A stretch of 64,000 nucleotides of DNA from Grimontia hollisae CIP 101886 (GTDB lineage Bacteria > Pseudomonadota > Gammaproteobacteria > Enterobacterales > Vibrionaceae): NCBI RefSeq assembly GCF_000176515.1, contig NZ_ADAQ01000012.1:310001-374000 (forward strand), written 5' to 3'. Every line of letters starts with the position of its first letter. Positions within the stretch are counted from its first letter, which is position 1. The notes beneath the pieces were generated by a model that saw nothing but the letters and a program-made list of their open reading frames with translations, did no database searches and had not been told where the DNA came from. The translations under genes and the position numbers were made by a program. Positions 8,540-16,839 of this stretch are shown here, one piece after another.

Positions 8540-11221
8540 ATGACAGGTTTGGTGAAGAACAAGCCACTCATCGTGCTCGTCGACGACGATCTCTCCCATA
8601 TTGATTTTTACCAGCAGGTGTTGAGTGAAAGCGGATACTGGTTGCGTTCAGTGGCGACTCCCGCAAAGCTGATGACGATTCTTGAACAGCACCCGGTCAA
8701 TATCCTGGTCATCGATATGGATTTCCCGTTTGAGGGAGGGGAAAAACTGGCTGATGAAATCGCCAGGATACGACAACTTCCAACCTGTCGTGATACCCGT
8801 ATTGTGCTGACGTCTGACATGTTTTCTTCCCGGCAAAAGCAACAGGCATACGAAAGTGGCGGCAGTGACTATGTGGTTTACCCCATCGCACCGCAAGAAC
8901 TGTTTTTGAAAATGTCTACACATCTTACGGCAGGCGCATGTAAAAATGTGACCAATGCGTTAAGCCGCAGCTTCAATATTCTTGCCGAAACGAACACAGC
9001 CCTGTATCCGATGATGGCGACGGCCACCACCTGTGCGCAAATGCTGAGCCAAACCTCGCTCAGCAATAAACAGGCGCTATACCTAGAAAGCTTGGTTCGA
9101 TCGCTCAAGAGAACGGGCATTATCTGCGACAACCTGCGTGATTTTGAGGAGCTATGTTCAGTTTCCCTATCGTTGGAAACCACACCTTTTGATCTCGACC
9201 AACTGTTGGAAAGTCTCCGTGACTACTTGCTCGGTGAGGCGGAAAGCCGGGAAGTGGAGCTACTTTTTAATGTGCCATTGGATGTGCCCCGCTCGCTGAT
9301 CGGCGATCCGGATCGACTCCGCCGAGTGTTACTGAATATCATTGATGAAGCGATGGTCATCGGTGAAGGCAGGCCTCTTATCCTGAGTATTACCTCCGGC
9401 AAGGTGGATCAACACAGTGCAAAGCTCACGTTTTCTATCAACCAGAAAGTGACAGATGAAGAAGATACTGTTGATGATCTTGCAGAGCTGGCAGAGAGAT
9501 TGGTGATGGCAACGTCCGAAGTCGATGAGTCTGTCAACCTGTTGATTGCAACTTACCTGATTGAGCAGATGGGAGGAACGGTTCAGTTTGATTCTGGTGG
9601 TGAACCGGGCGTTTATTTCGACATAGAGCTACAACGTGCCAAGGCAACGTCAGACAAAAGTTTCTCTGTGCCGGTAGACTTGCGGGGGTTACGGGTTTTG
9701 ATTGTTGACGATAACCCCTCTTCAATCGCCGTACACCGTGCGATTGTAGAATCCCTCGGTTTTCATGTTGATGCCGTCAGTGATGTTGACAGTGCCTTCA
9801 CTGCCATCGTGGAAGGTTACCTTGATCTGGACCTGGAACCTTACGATCTGGTTTTGCTGGATTGGCACATGCCGGGAAAAAAAGGCTTCCACCTGTTGGA
9901 GAAACTGAAGAACGAGCTGGAGGAAGACCGACACCCGTTAGTTGTGGTGATCAGTGCCTATGACCACAAGAAAGTGGATAAAGAGCGGGGAGGCGGCCAG
10001 ATTGCGGGCTACTTGCACAAACCGATTTCAGCGTCTGTGATGTTCGATACCATCATGGATGTGATGGGGCAGAACTTGCCAAAAACGCACCACCGTATCA
10101 TTGGCGGCAAGCATCAAGGTTCCGGTGTCACAGTCAATGGCAGCGGCCGCAGGGTATTGGTGGTGGACGATATGCCGATTAACCAGCAAATTGTCCGTGA
10201 GGTGCTGATGGCAAATGATTTTCAAGTCGAGTTGGCATCTTCTGGTCGTGAGGCTTTAGTGAAAGTGTGTCCGGCACCTGAACTGTATGATGCCATATTG
10301 ATGGATCTGGAAATGCCAGATATGAACGGACTGGAAGCGACCCGTATTATCCGGGAGACGGCTGACAGAGAGACGTTACCCATTTTTGCCGTTACTGCCC
10401 ACACCATGGAGCGGGATCGCCACCGCTGTGCAGACGCAGGCATGAACGATCACATTCCCAAACCGCTTGACGCGGACAATTTGTTACAAAAGCTGGCTGG
10501 TTACCTTGGTCTTGCTGTCACCTCTGTTGTTAAGACCGAAGGGGAAAAAACGGGACAAAAAGAAGAATACGAATACGTGGATGTTGAAGATGGCATCAAA
10601 CGGGTCATGGGAAATGAAAATCTCTACTTCAAACTGCTGAGTGATTTTGTCCATCAGTCCCGTGAGCAGGAAAACCACATCTACCGGAGCATTGAGGATG
10701 GTGAGTTAACCCAGGCATCGGAAGAGGCCCATACCATAGCAGGTAGTGCCGGCAACCTATCGATCATTGGCTTGCGCCGCTCTGCCAAGCAGTTGCAGAA
10801 CGCACTGCAGGGGCCCGAGGACTACCAACTGCCGTTAAGCCATTTTAAGCGTGACATGGAGAACGCCATCAAGGAAATTGGTCAGATCCTCCTCAAGCGT
10901 AACCAGACTGCCATTGAGCCGGTGCAGGCGGGTTCGTCGCCAGTGTTGACCGCTGGCAGTAGCAAAAAAATAGACCGCACGATGATTACCCGTTTGACCC
11001 TTTTCCGCGACCAAATGCTATCGCAGGATTTGATGGCTATCGATACCTACTATCAGATGCTGGTTGATTACCATGACCTTGCCCGGGAACTCAAACCGGT
11101 GGGTGATAAGTTGATTGAGTTGGACTACGCCAAAGCAATCATTGCCTTCAACCATTTTGTCAAAGAGAGCAAATTAGACATCGGGCTGGCAGATGAACAA
11201 GGAGCTTCGCATGCACGCTAA
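8540..11221 (+). CDS. Multi-receiver hybrid signalling protein with degenerate kinase core and HPt domain
   Basis: This 893-residue cytoplasmic protein has five parts. REC1 (residues about 8-130) has phospho-acceptor Asp59, but Tyr114 replaces the conserved Lys. A histidine-kinase-like core spans about 145-365. REC2 (385-510) has Asp441 and Lys494, and REC3 (537-657) has Asp589 and Lys641. An HPt domain (about 690-790) has its phospho-His at 731 in EAHTIAGSAGNL. In the kinase core the H-box reads NTALYP (Asn152), not HExRTP. The N-box reads NIIDEA, with Glu270 where the ATP/Mg Asn belongs, and glycine boxes are not recognisable. It therefore looks like a pseudo-kinase hub that receives phosphate from another kinase. 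An AAAGGAAGG ribosome site precedes the ATG. The downstream REC-GGDEF-EAL gene overlaps its end and is probably its output. Confidence 0.9.
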   Translation: MTGLVKNKPLIVLVDDDLSHIDFYQQVLSESGYWLRSVATPAKLMTILEQHPVNILVIDMDFPFEGGEKLADEIARIRQLPTCRDTRIVLTSDMFSSRQKQQAYESGGSDYVVYPIAPQELFLKMSTHLTAGACKNVTNALSRSFNILAETNTALYPMMATATTCAQMLSQTSLSNKQALYLESLVRSLKRTGIICDNLRDFEELCSVSLSLETTPFDLDQLLESLRDYLLGEAESREVELLFNVPLDVPRSLIGDPDRLRRVLLNIIDEAMVIGEGRPLILSITSGKVDQHSAKLTFSINQKVTDEEDTVDDLAELAERLVMATSEVDESVNLLIATYLIEQMGGTVQFDSGGEPGVYFDIELQRAKATSDKSFSVPVDLRGLRVLIVDDNPSSIAVHRAIVESLGFHVDAVSDVDSAFTAIVEGYLDLDLEPYDLVLLDWHMPGKKGFHLLEKLKNELEEDRHPLVVVISAYDHKKVDKERGGGQIAGYLHKPISASVMFDTIMDVMGQNLPKTHHRIIGGKHQGSGVTVNGSGRRVLVVDDMPINQQIVREVLMANDFQVELASSGREALVKVCPAPELYDAILMDLEMPDMNGLEATRIIRETADRETLPIFAVTAHTMERDRHRCADAGMNDHIPKPLDADNLLQKLAGYLGLAVTSVVKTEGEKTGQKEEYEYVDVEDGIKRVMGNENLYFKLLSDFVHQSREQENHIYRSIEDGELTQASEEAHTIAGSAGNLSIIGLRRSAKQLQNALQGPEDYQLPLSHFKRDMENAIKEIGQILLKRNQTAIEPVQAGSSPVLTAGSSKKIDRTMITRLTLFRDQMLSQDLMAIDTYYQMLVDYHDLARELKPVGDKLIELDYAKAIIAFNHFVKESKLDIGLADEQGASHAR

Positions 11222-12962
11222 CCCTACCGCCATGGATAAGGACACCATTTTGCTTGTCGACGCTTCACCGAACAGTATCCGGATCCTGAATGCGATCTTG
11301 AGCGAGGAATACAGAGTGATTTTCTCCACCACGGGAGAGAAAGCGAAAGTGCTGGCAAAATCGGAGGTGCCCAAACTTATCCTGATGGATGTTCAACTGC
11401 CCGATATCGACGGTTATTCACTTTGCCAAACCTTTAAAACCGATCTCGACACCAAGGACATCCCAGTGATCCTGATCACCGAACATCAAGAAGATGAAGG
11501 CCGGGAGATGGGGATGAGGATAGGTTGCGCTGACTACATCTCTAAGCCAGTGTCACCGGCGGAGGTGAAATTGCGTATCTACAACCAGCTCAGGATACGG
11601 CGTAATGAAGCCTTGATCATGCAGCGCGCGCTCTATGATTCCTTGACGGGACTCGCTAACCGCAACCTTACCCTCGACAGGTTGCGATATGCCATTGCCC
11701 ATGATCTGCGCCGTGGGCTGATGACGGGAGCGATGCTGGTAGATATTGATAATTTCAAAATGATCAATGACACCCTGAGCCATGATGTTGGCGATCAGGT
11801 GCTGGTTGAATTATCGCGTCGTATTGTGAAGACGTTACGGGAAGTCGACACCGTAGGACGGGTCAGTGGTGATGAATTTCTTATCGTCTTACCCGGGTTG
11901 CACCAAACGGAAAATGCCTGCCAGCTTGCCAGCAAGTTGCGTAAAGCCATTAACCAACCTATTGAAATCAACGGTGGTGGCGAATTGTATGTTACGGCCA
12001 GTATTGGGATCTCTCTCTCTCCGTTGGACTCTGATGATTTCAAACGCCTTTTCGGCAATGCTGACGTTGCGAAACACCAGGCCAAAGAAGGTGGGAAAGA
12101 CAGCTTCCGGCTATTCACCAGTGAAATGAACGATAATGTTCACCGCAGATTGCGGCTCGAATATCATTTGGTCAGGGCGCTCTCCCGTTGTGAGTTCTCG
12201 TTGGTTTATCAGCCGTTATATGATCTGAAAAACAACAGTATTACCGGTGCAGAAGCGTTACTTCGCTGGAACAATGATGAGCTTGGTGCAGTAGCACCCG
12301 CAGAGTTTATTCCAATTGCAGAACAGTCAAATCTTATTTATGAAATCGGCAAGTTTGTATTGGATAAGGCGATGGAAGATTTTTCTTCGTTGAATGATCC
12401 GTCGGGAAACCCCTTGCATTTGGCGGTCAACATATCCCCCCAGCAGATTCGTCAACCGCATTTTATCGATGATTTGACCGGTATTCTGGAAAAACACGGG
12501 TTTGAAGCCAGTCGGTTAGAGCTTGAAGTCACAGAAAACTTGCTTCTAAGCAACCAGCCTAACGTGAAAAAGATGATCAAAAAGCTCCACAATCTGGGCA
12601 CCGAGTTTTCGATGGATGATTTTGGGACCGGTTATTCGTCGTTGAGTTACCTTCTCCAGTTCCCGTTCGATGCCCTTAAAATAGACCGTACGTTTGTGGA
12701 CGGTATTACGGACGTGGAAATGAAAGAAGCGCTGGCAACGGCGGTGATTTCTATGGCTCAGGGGTTGCAAATTAAAACGGTGGCAGAGGGTGTAGAAACA
12801 GAAGAGCAGCTCGAGATGCTCAAATCGAAAGGGTGCGATTTGGCACAGGGTTACTACTTGAGCCGACCGGTTGATATAGAAAACCTGAGAAAATTACTGG
12901 ATAACCAAGAAAGTAAACCCGAATCAAAAAGCAAAAGGGATGATTCGGTACAAGCCAATTGA
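11211..12962 (+). CDS. REC-GGDEF-EAL c-di-GMP signalling protein
   Basis: This bifunctional cyclic-di-GMP enzyme is 583 residues long. The start at 11211 is chosen because AAGGAG lies 6 bases before it; an ATG 18 bases earlier is in frame but lacks a ribosome site. The receiver domain (residues about 10-125) has acceptor Asp60 in LILMDVQLPDIDGY. The GGDEF domain has SGDEF at 219-223, a variant still compatible with cyclase activity, and an inhibitory RxxD site at 210-213. The EAL domain has EALLRW at 348-353, DDFGTGYSSL, KIDRTF and EGVET, the expected metal-binding and catalytic motifs, so phosphodiesterase activity is likely. The gene overlaps the preceding phosphorelay gene by 11 bases, indicating one operon. 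The nearby LapA-like adhesin and Tad pilus are plausible physiological outputs. Confidence 0.93.
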   Translation: MHANPTAMDKDTILLVDASPNSIRILNAILSEEYRVIFSTTGEKAKVLAKSEVPKLILMDVQLPDIDGYSLCQTFKTDLDTKDIPVILITEHQEDEGREMGMRIGCADYISKPVSPAEVKLRIYNQLRIRRNEALIMQRALYDSLTGLANRNLTLDRLRYAIAHDLRRGLMTGAMLVDIDNFKMINDTLSHDVGDQVLVELSRRIVKTLREVDTVGRVSGDEFLIVLPGLHQTENACQLASKLRKAINQPIEINGGGELYVTASIGISLSPLDSDDFKRLFGNADVAKHQAKEGGKDSFRLFTSEMNDNVHRRLRLEYHLVRALSRCEFSLVYQPLYDLKNNSITGAEALLRWNNDELGAVAPAEFIPIAEQSNLIYEIGKFVLDKAMEDFSSLNDPSGNPLHLAVNISPQQIRQPHFIDDLTGILEKHGFEASRLELEVTENLLLSNQPNVKKMIKKLHNLGTEFSMDDFGTGYSSLSYLLQFPFDALKIDRTFVDGITDVEMKEALATAVISMAQGLQIKTVAEGVETEEQLEMLKSKGCDLAQGYYLSRPVDIENLRKLLDNQESKPESKSKRDDSVQAN

Positions 12963-13020
12963 TACAGGATTTACGGTCAGGGACGTCAAAATGCCCCTGC
13001 TAGATTTTGTTGGGTTAGCG

Positions 13021-13731
13021 TCAGGGGGCTAACCAGCCAGCGACAGTCTGAACTGGATCGCCACCTGTGGATGGGGTAAGCCATACGGCAATGGCAGACG
13101 GTGAAGCGGCTGTTTCGTCATTCAGGACAAATTGCCACTGCTTTTGACCTGACTGGCTACCAAAGTCCACCACCACAAAATCATGTTCAAGGGTTTTACC
13201 CCGATTTTCACCCCGTTGGACTTGGGTGGTAATGTCCATGGCAAGCAGGGCAAATTGTGCGTTAAGGGTTTCATCACCCTCAAATTCGACCTTTAGAACT
13301 CGGCCATCAAGCGAGGCTTTCAGAGCGGGAGCGAATGGCCCGTTTGCATAAGGCACAGGTTGTCTGGCAAAAAATCCGCGCCATTCCTGATCATTGATAA
13401 ACCAACCGGGCGTGTATACACCACTACCTTTGCCGTCAGCGACTTTATCACGCTGGCGCTGACTGAATTCTGGCTTGGCGTATTGGTCAATCCAGCCAAT
13501 GTAGTTCCAGTAATCGACATGGAAAGCCATAGGAATAACACGTTGCCAAAGCTCTGCCTTGTTTTTCAATTGGTTCAATGCGGCTTCCGCCGGCGGACAA
13601 CTGTAGCAACCTTCTGAAGTATAAAGCTCAACGACAGTCGCCGGAGAACCACTGTTTTGCCAGGTTTGCGCAGCATGTGCCGCGGGGGAGAGCAAAGTAA
13701 AAAGCAGGGTAAGGGTGAACAACGTACGCAT
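13021..13731 (-). CDS. DUF1223 thioredoxin-like secreted protein
   Basis: This 236-residue protein begins at the ATG at 13731, preceded by AGGA. The open frame extends further upstream, but this start gives a clean signal peptide (MRTLFTLTLLFTLLSPAAHA). The mature protein starts with VVELYTSEGCYSCPPAEAAL, the DUF1223 signature with a CxxC pair at residues 42 and 45. It continues with FHVDYWNYIGWIDQYA and the YTPGWFINDQEW segment that holds the thioredoxin-fold proline region. DUF1223 proteins are periplasmic and structurally thioredoxin-like; their substrate is not established. The gene is convergent with the c-di-GMP gene and divergent from a tiny lipoprotein gene. Confidence 0.88.
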   Translation of the reverse strand: MRTLFTLTLLFTLLSPAAHAAQTWQNSGSPATVVELYTSEGCYSCPPAEAALNQLKNKAELWQRVIPMAFHVDYWNYIGWIDQYAKPEFSQRQRDKVADGKGSGVYTPGWFINDQEWRGFFARQPVPYANGPFAPALKASLDGRVLKVEFEGDETLNAQFALLAMDITTQVQRGENRGKTLEHDFVVVDFGSQSGQKQWQFVLNDETAASPSAIAVWLTPSTGGDPVQTVAGWLAP

Positions 13732-13867
13732 AGCAATTCCTGTCAGTGGGCGGTAAAAGCAAAGACCTGCGAACCTCATGTTCTCTTTCATTTTCTGAAT
13801 ATTCGTGTGTCTTTTCCCTTTCATGAAGGGTATTTTGCAAGATGAGAGATAAACCAAGGAGAAGACA

Positions 13868-14050
13868 ATGAAACTGCTGGCAATTCTTTTTGTTACGCTG
13901 TTGCTGGTGAGTGGTTGTAAAATCACAAGCATTGAAGGCGAAGCCGACGATGTTGAAATCAAGATCAATTCCACAGACGACGGTAATGGGCAAAACAAAC
14001 CTGATGGTAAATTTTGTCCTCCCGGTCAGGCCAAAAAAGGCCGATGCTAA
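13868..14050 (+). CDS. Small lipoprotein of unknown function
   Basis: This 60-residue protein has an excellent ribosome site, AAGGAGAAGACA, directly before its ATG. Residues 1-17 form a lipoprotein signal ending LLLVSGC, with Cys17 as the lipid acceptor. The mature part is acidic and polar, and ends in a Cys-containing tail (FCPPGQAKKGRC). Two Cys in that tail could form a disulfide. The gene lies 24 bases before cutA and is probably co-transcribed with it. I do not recognise a function. Confidence 0.75.
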   Translation: MKLLAILFVTLLLVSGCKITSIEGEADDVEIKINSTDDGNGQNKPDGKFCPPGQAKKGRC

Positions 14051-14074
14051 CGATTATCTGAACACAGGTATAAC

Positions 14075-14413
14075 ATGCACACCCAGACAGATGCTTATGT
14101 TGTGGTGATGACGACGTTTGCCGATGACAATATCGGCAAACGAATCATTGAATCTTTGCTTGAGAAGAACCTGGCCGCCTGCATTCAGGTGACGCCTGTC
14201 CAAAGCTACTATCACTGGCAGGGGAAAGTGGCATCTGATGCTGAAAAACAAGTGATGATTAAAACGCGCAAATCACTTTACAAAGAGGTAGAGCAGGAGA
14301 TTTGTCGCCTGCATGACTATGACGTGCCGGAGGTTATCGCGTTACCGATAGAAACAGGTCTGGCGGAGTATCTGGGCTGGATAGCGGAGAGCTGCAAGCC
14401 TGATAGCAAATAG
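14075..14413 (+). CDS. cutA: Divalent-cation tolerance protein CutA
   Basis: This 112-residue protein has full-length CutA1 features: the N-terminal strand YVVVMTTFADDNIGKRIIESLLEKNLAACIQVTPVQSYYHW is uninterrupted, and EVIALPIETGLAEYLGWI forms the C-terminal strand and helix. CutA1 forms a ferredoxin-like trimer linked to copper/divalent metal tolerance; its molecular role is unsettled. The ATG is preceded by a modest AGG site. The small lipoprotein gene lies 24 bases upstream in the same direction, so the two may share a transcript. Confidence 0.93.
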   Translation: MHTQTDAYVVVMTTFADDNIGKRIIESLLEKNLAACIQVTPVQSYYHWQGKVASDAEKQVMIKTRKSLYKEVEQEICRLHDYDVPEVIALPIETGLAEYLGWIAESCKPDSK

Positions 14414-14446
14414 AGGTTGAGGGCTGACAGAGGTTGAGGGTTGATA
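14413..14446. repeat. Two-copy 17-bp tandem repeat after cutA
   Basis: Two adjacent 17-base units (GAGGTTGAGGGCTGACA and the same with two T substitutions) begin at the last base of the cutA stop codon. The repeat is short and probably a replication-slippage product. The rest of the space to fdhD has no gene. Confidence 0.6.
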
Positions 14447-14670
14447 GAGAGAAAGGGTTAATCTGCCACGGCTGTCTATCTCAATTTTTGGTGCCATGGT
14501 AAAAACCTCTACAAGGTTACAAAAAGTAAACTGGTTGAAAAGATGATCAAGGTTACCATAATCAACCTCAAACCACATTTTGGGCTGTGAAGGGCAACGT
14601 CAAGATCGATATCGTTTCGACGTCGTGGGCCCACGGAAAAGGGAGGATTAACAGGCGAACAGCGAATCAC

Positions 14671-15489
14671 CTACTGAGATGCGCGGTTATAAAAGCGCGG
14701 GGCATCCTGCCTTGGAAGGTGAATCAGGTTCAGGTTGGCCTGGATGGCTGTATTAACAGCGAGCGAAGTGGGTGTTCCCAGGGTGATCAGTGTGCCAACA
14801 CCCGTCAGGACCGCTTTTTGCACCAGTTCGATACTACACCGGCTGGTCACGAGCAGTGCCTGTGAGGGAGATAATGCCTTGCTACGGATGACAGTTCCCA
14901 GCGCTTTATCCAGCGCATTGTGGCGGCCAATATCTTCGCGACACAGTAAAATGTCGCCATCCTCATTCACCAGCATCGCCGCGTGAATTGCCCCACTGAT
15001 ATGACCAAGCGACTGCCATTGGCGCAGACTATCACGCAATTTGAGGATACTGCCGTTATCCAGTGTGTCGATATAGGGTAAGGGGTCAAAGGTTGGCATG
15101 GCATGCTCAAGCGACTCGGTGCCGCATATTCCGCACCCGGTACGCCCGGCAAGGTGGCGTTTTGTCAGCGACAGCCTTGCGTGGGCTCGGTTGGCCAGTT
15201 GCACAGCAGCAATCAGGGCATCGTCTTTTTGCTCAATCACAATGTCGTGAATTTCATTTCCATCCCGGATGATACGTTCACTGAAGGAAAAACCGTAGAT
15301 AAAGTCTTCGATGTCCTGCGGTGTCACCATCATGACTGCATGGCTGACGCCGTTATAGCTGATGGCTAACGGCGTTTCTGTAGGCAGCGTGGCAAACGAC
15401 GTGACCTGACTGGCATCATCAATGTAATGATGGAGCGAGTGGGGCGGTAATGGCTCGGTCTTGCCATCCTGTGTCTTGCGATGGGTCAT
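14671..15489 (-). CDS. fdhD: Formate dehydrogenase accessory sulfurtransferase FdhD
   Basis: This 272-residue protein transfers sulfur from IscS to the molybdenum/bis-MGD cofactor of formate dehydrogenases. The redox-active motif CGICGTESL, with two Cys, is at about residues 117-125. Other FdhD blocks follow: GAIHAAMLV, CREDIGRHNALDKALG (the cofactor-binding loop) and SRCSIELVQKA near the C-terminus. The length is normal for the family. The start is preceded closely by AGGA; a slightly different start is possible. No formate dehydrogenase structural genes are in the window, so FdhD must serve enzymes encoded elsewhere. Confidence 0.95.
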   Translation of the reverse strand: MTHRKTQDGKTEPLPPHSLHHYIDDASQVTSFATLPTETPLAISYNGVSHAVMMVTPQDIEDFIYGFSFSERIIRDGNEIHDIVIEQKDDALIAAVQLANRAHARLSLTKRHLAGRTGCGICGTESLEHAMPTFDPLPYIDTLDNGSILKLRDSLRQWQSLGHISGAIHAAMLVNEDGDILLCREDIGRHNALDKALGTVIRSKALSPSQALLVTSRCSIELVQKAVLTGVGTLITLGTPTSLAVNTAIQANLNLIHLPRQDAPRFYNRASQ

Positions 15490-15743
15490 TCCTGTCGCTG
15501 TTCTCCGGCGTTATCTGTATTACTCAAGCGAGTGGCATACCGCCTCCAGCCTGAGATAAAAAACACACATCCAGCTGCAAAACCAAGCGCAAAAAATCAC
15601 TGACCGCAAGCGATGATGTCACAGGAAGCATAGCGTTAACGCATTTATCGTGCTGGAGCACGGATTAAAAAGGTGACTCAACGCCGTGTCGTAACCGAAA
15701 TAAGCACGGATGCGATTGCATATATTAATCAGCTGAATGATTA

Positions 15744-15992
15744 TCAACTGAATGCAACGGTACTGAAATGTGGGTTATTGACCAATGCACGCATCGATGC
15801 AACTTTGTCGAGTACAATCAAAACGTCCTCGCCCTCAATGTCGAGCACAATACATTCTTCTTTTGCCACATTGCGTGCCGTATCCCTGGCGATACCTTCA
15901 ACCGTATTCGCCCCCTCTTTCATCTCCAGTTTTACGGGATAGTGAAAGAGGCAGGCTATCTCAATGTAATCGTATTCTGCGCATTTAATCAT
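15744..15992 (-). CDS. rof: Rof (YaeO)-like Rho-binding antiterminator
   Basis: This is an 82-residue protein. The N-terminus reads CAEYDYIEIACLFHYPVKLEM, matching the Rof pattern CxxYDxxExACxxH, and strands follow ending in VLIVLDKVASM. Rof binds the Rho hexamer at its RNA-binding surface and blocks Rho-dependent termination. A GAGG ribosome site lies 7 bases upstream of the ATG. The gene stands alone between fdhD and the Tad locus. The assignment rests on pattern and length only, with good agreement in the signature region. Confidence 0.8.
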   Translation of the reverse strand: MIKCAEYDYIEIACLFHYPVKLEMKEGANTVEGIARDTARNVAKEECIVLDIEGEDVLIVLDKVASMRALVNNPHFSTVAFS

Positions 15993-16167
15993 AAGAAAAC
16001 CTCGTGTGTTTCTTCAGCTTGGTTGTGTATAGATGTCAGACCCGCTTTCCAGCGATCGCTTTTTCTATACCCGGTTTTCTTAATCGTAGCGCCAAAAAGA
16101 AAAATGCCCTGCATTAAACATGAGGGAGCCATATCCATGGTGTTATATGGCGGTATTACATGGTACC

Positions 16168-16839
16168 TCAATTTCCCCCACTTGCTGGCATGACAGGCAC
16201 CGCCACAACGTCCACCCGGCGGTTTTCTGCACGGCCTTTTGCCGTCTCGTTGGTGGTCACTGGTTTGGTTTCTCCCGCGGAGACGGTTTTGATTTGAGCG
16301 TTATTCTTGCCAGCGTCCACCAGGTAACCTTTTACCGATTCTGCCCGTTTTAACCCCAAAGTAAGGTTATATGCATGAGACCCAACGCTATCGGTGTGCC
16401 CAGTGATAGTTAAGGGGGTTGAAGAGGTGGTGATCGAATCAACGATGCCCGCCAGGATTTTTTTGCCGGTCGGTGTCAAAGATGCTTTATCAAACCCAAA
16501 ATGCACCTTGGCAACCAATCCGCCGCTGCCCTGTTCCACTTTGGGTGTTTCCCGCACCAAAAGTTCCGCACATTCTTTGTTGAGGCCAGCGTTAACCAAG
16601 GCCTCGATAAAAACCGGGGTGACAGGAAAAGACTGGGTAGGTCGCTCAATTTGCAGGTAAGTCGCTTTATGGAAAAATACCTCGGTTGACTGACCAACAT
16701 CCACGCTAAATGCCACCTCGCTATTGCTGTTTGAACAAATATCTTCAAAAACAGTGGCGGAAACCGTTGCTGCCAAGGAAGGCGATGCCATAATGCCCAG
16801 CAGCATCAGCAGTGCTGAAAGAGAAAATGCTGTTTTCAT
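16168..16839 (-). CDS. OmpA-family peptidoglycan-binding protein closing the Tad operon
   Basis: This 223-residue protein has a signal peptide (MKTAFSLSALLMLLGIMASPSLAA), a short N-terminal domain with two Cys, and a C-terminal OmpA domain (residues about 105-215). Motifs there include FGFDKASLTPTGKKIL, TITGHTDSVGSHAYNLTLGLKRAESVKGYLV and GRAENRRVDV, which hold the residues that grip diaminopimelate in peptidoglycan. Its ATG overlaps the tadG stop, so it is translated as the last gene of the pilus operon. It probably anchors the Tad machine to the wall; that role is inferred from position. Confidence 0.85.
   Translation of the reverse strand: MKTAFSLSALLMLLGIMASPSLAATVSATVFEDICSNSNSEVAFSVDVGQSTEVFFHKATYLQIERPTQSFPVTPVFIEALVNAGLNKECAELLVRETPKVEQGSGGLVAKVHFGFDKASLTPTGKKILAGIVDSITTSSTPLTITGHTDSVGSHAYNLTLGLKRAESVKGYLVDAGKNNAQIKTVSAGETKPVTTNETAKGRAENRRVDVVAVPVMPASGGN

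Noticed and set aside
8340-8540. Possible c-di-GMP-I riboswitch before the phosphorelay gene (GAAA hairpin and GGTAGGTAG)
   Set aside because: The conserved CACGCA/GGGCAAACC and GGGACGCAAAGCC segments are absent and the parts do not assemble into the known three-helix fold.
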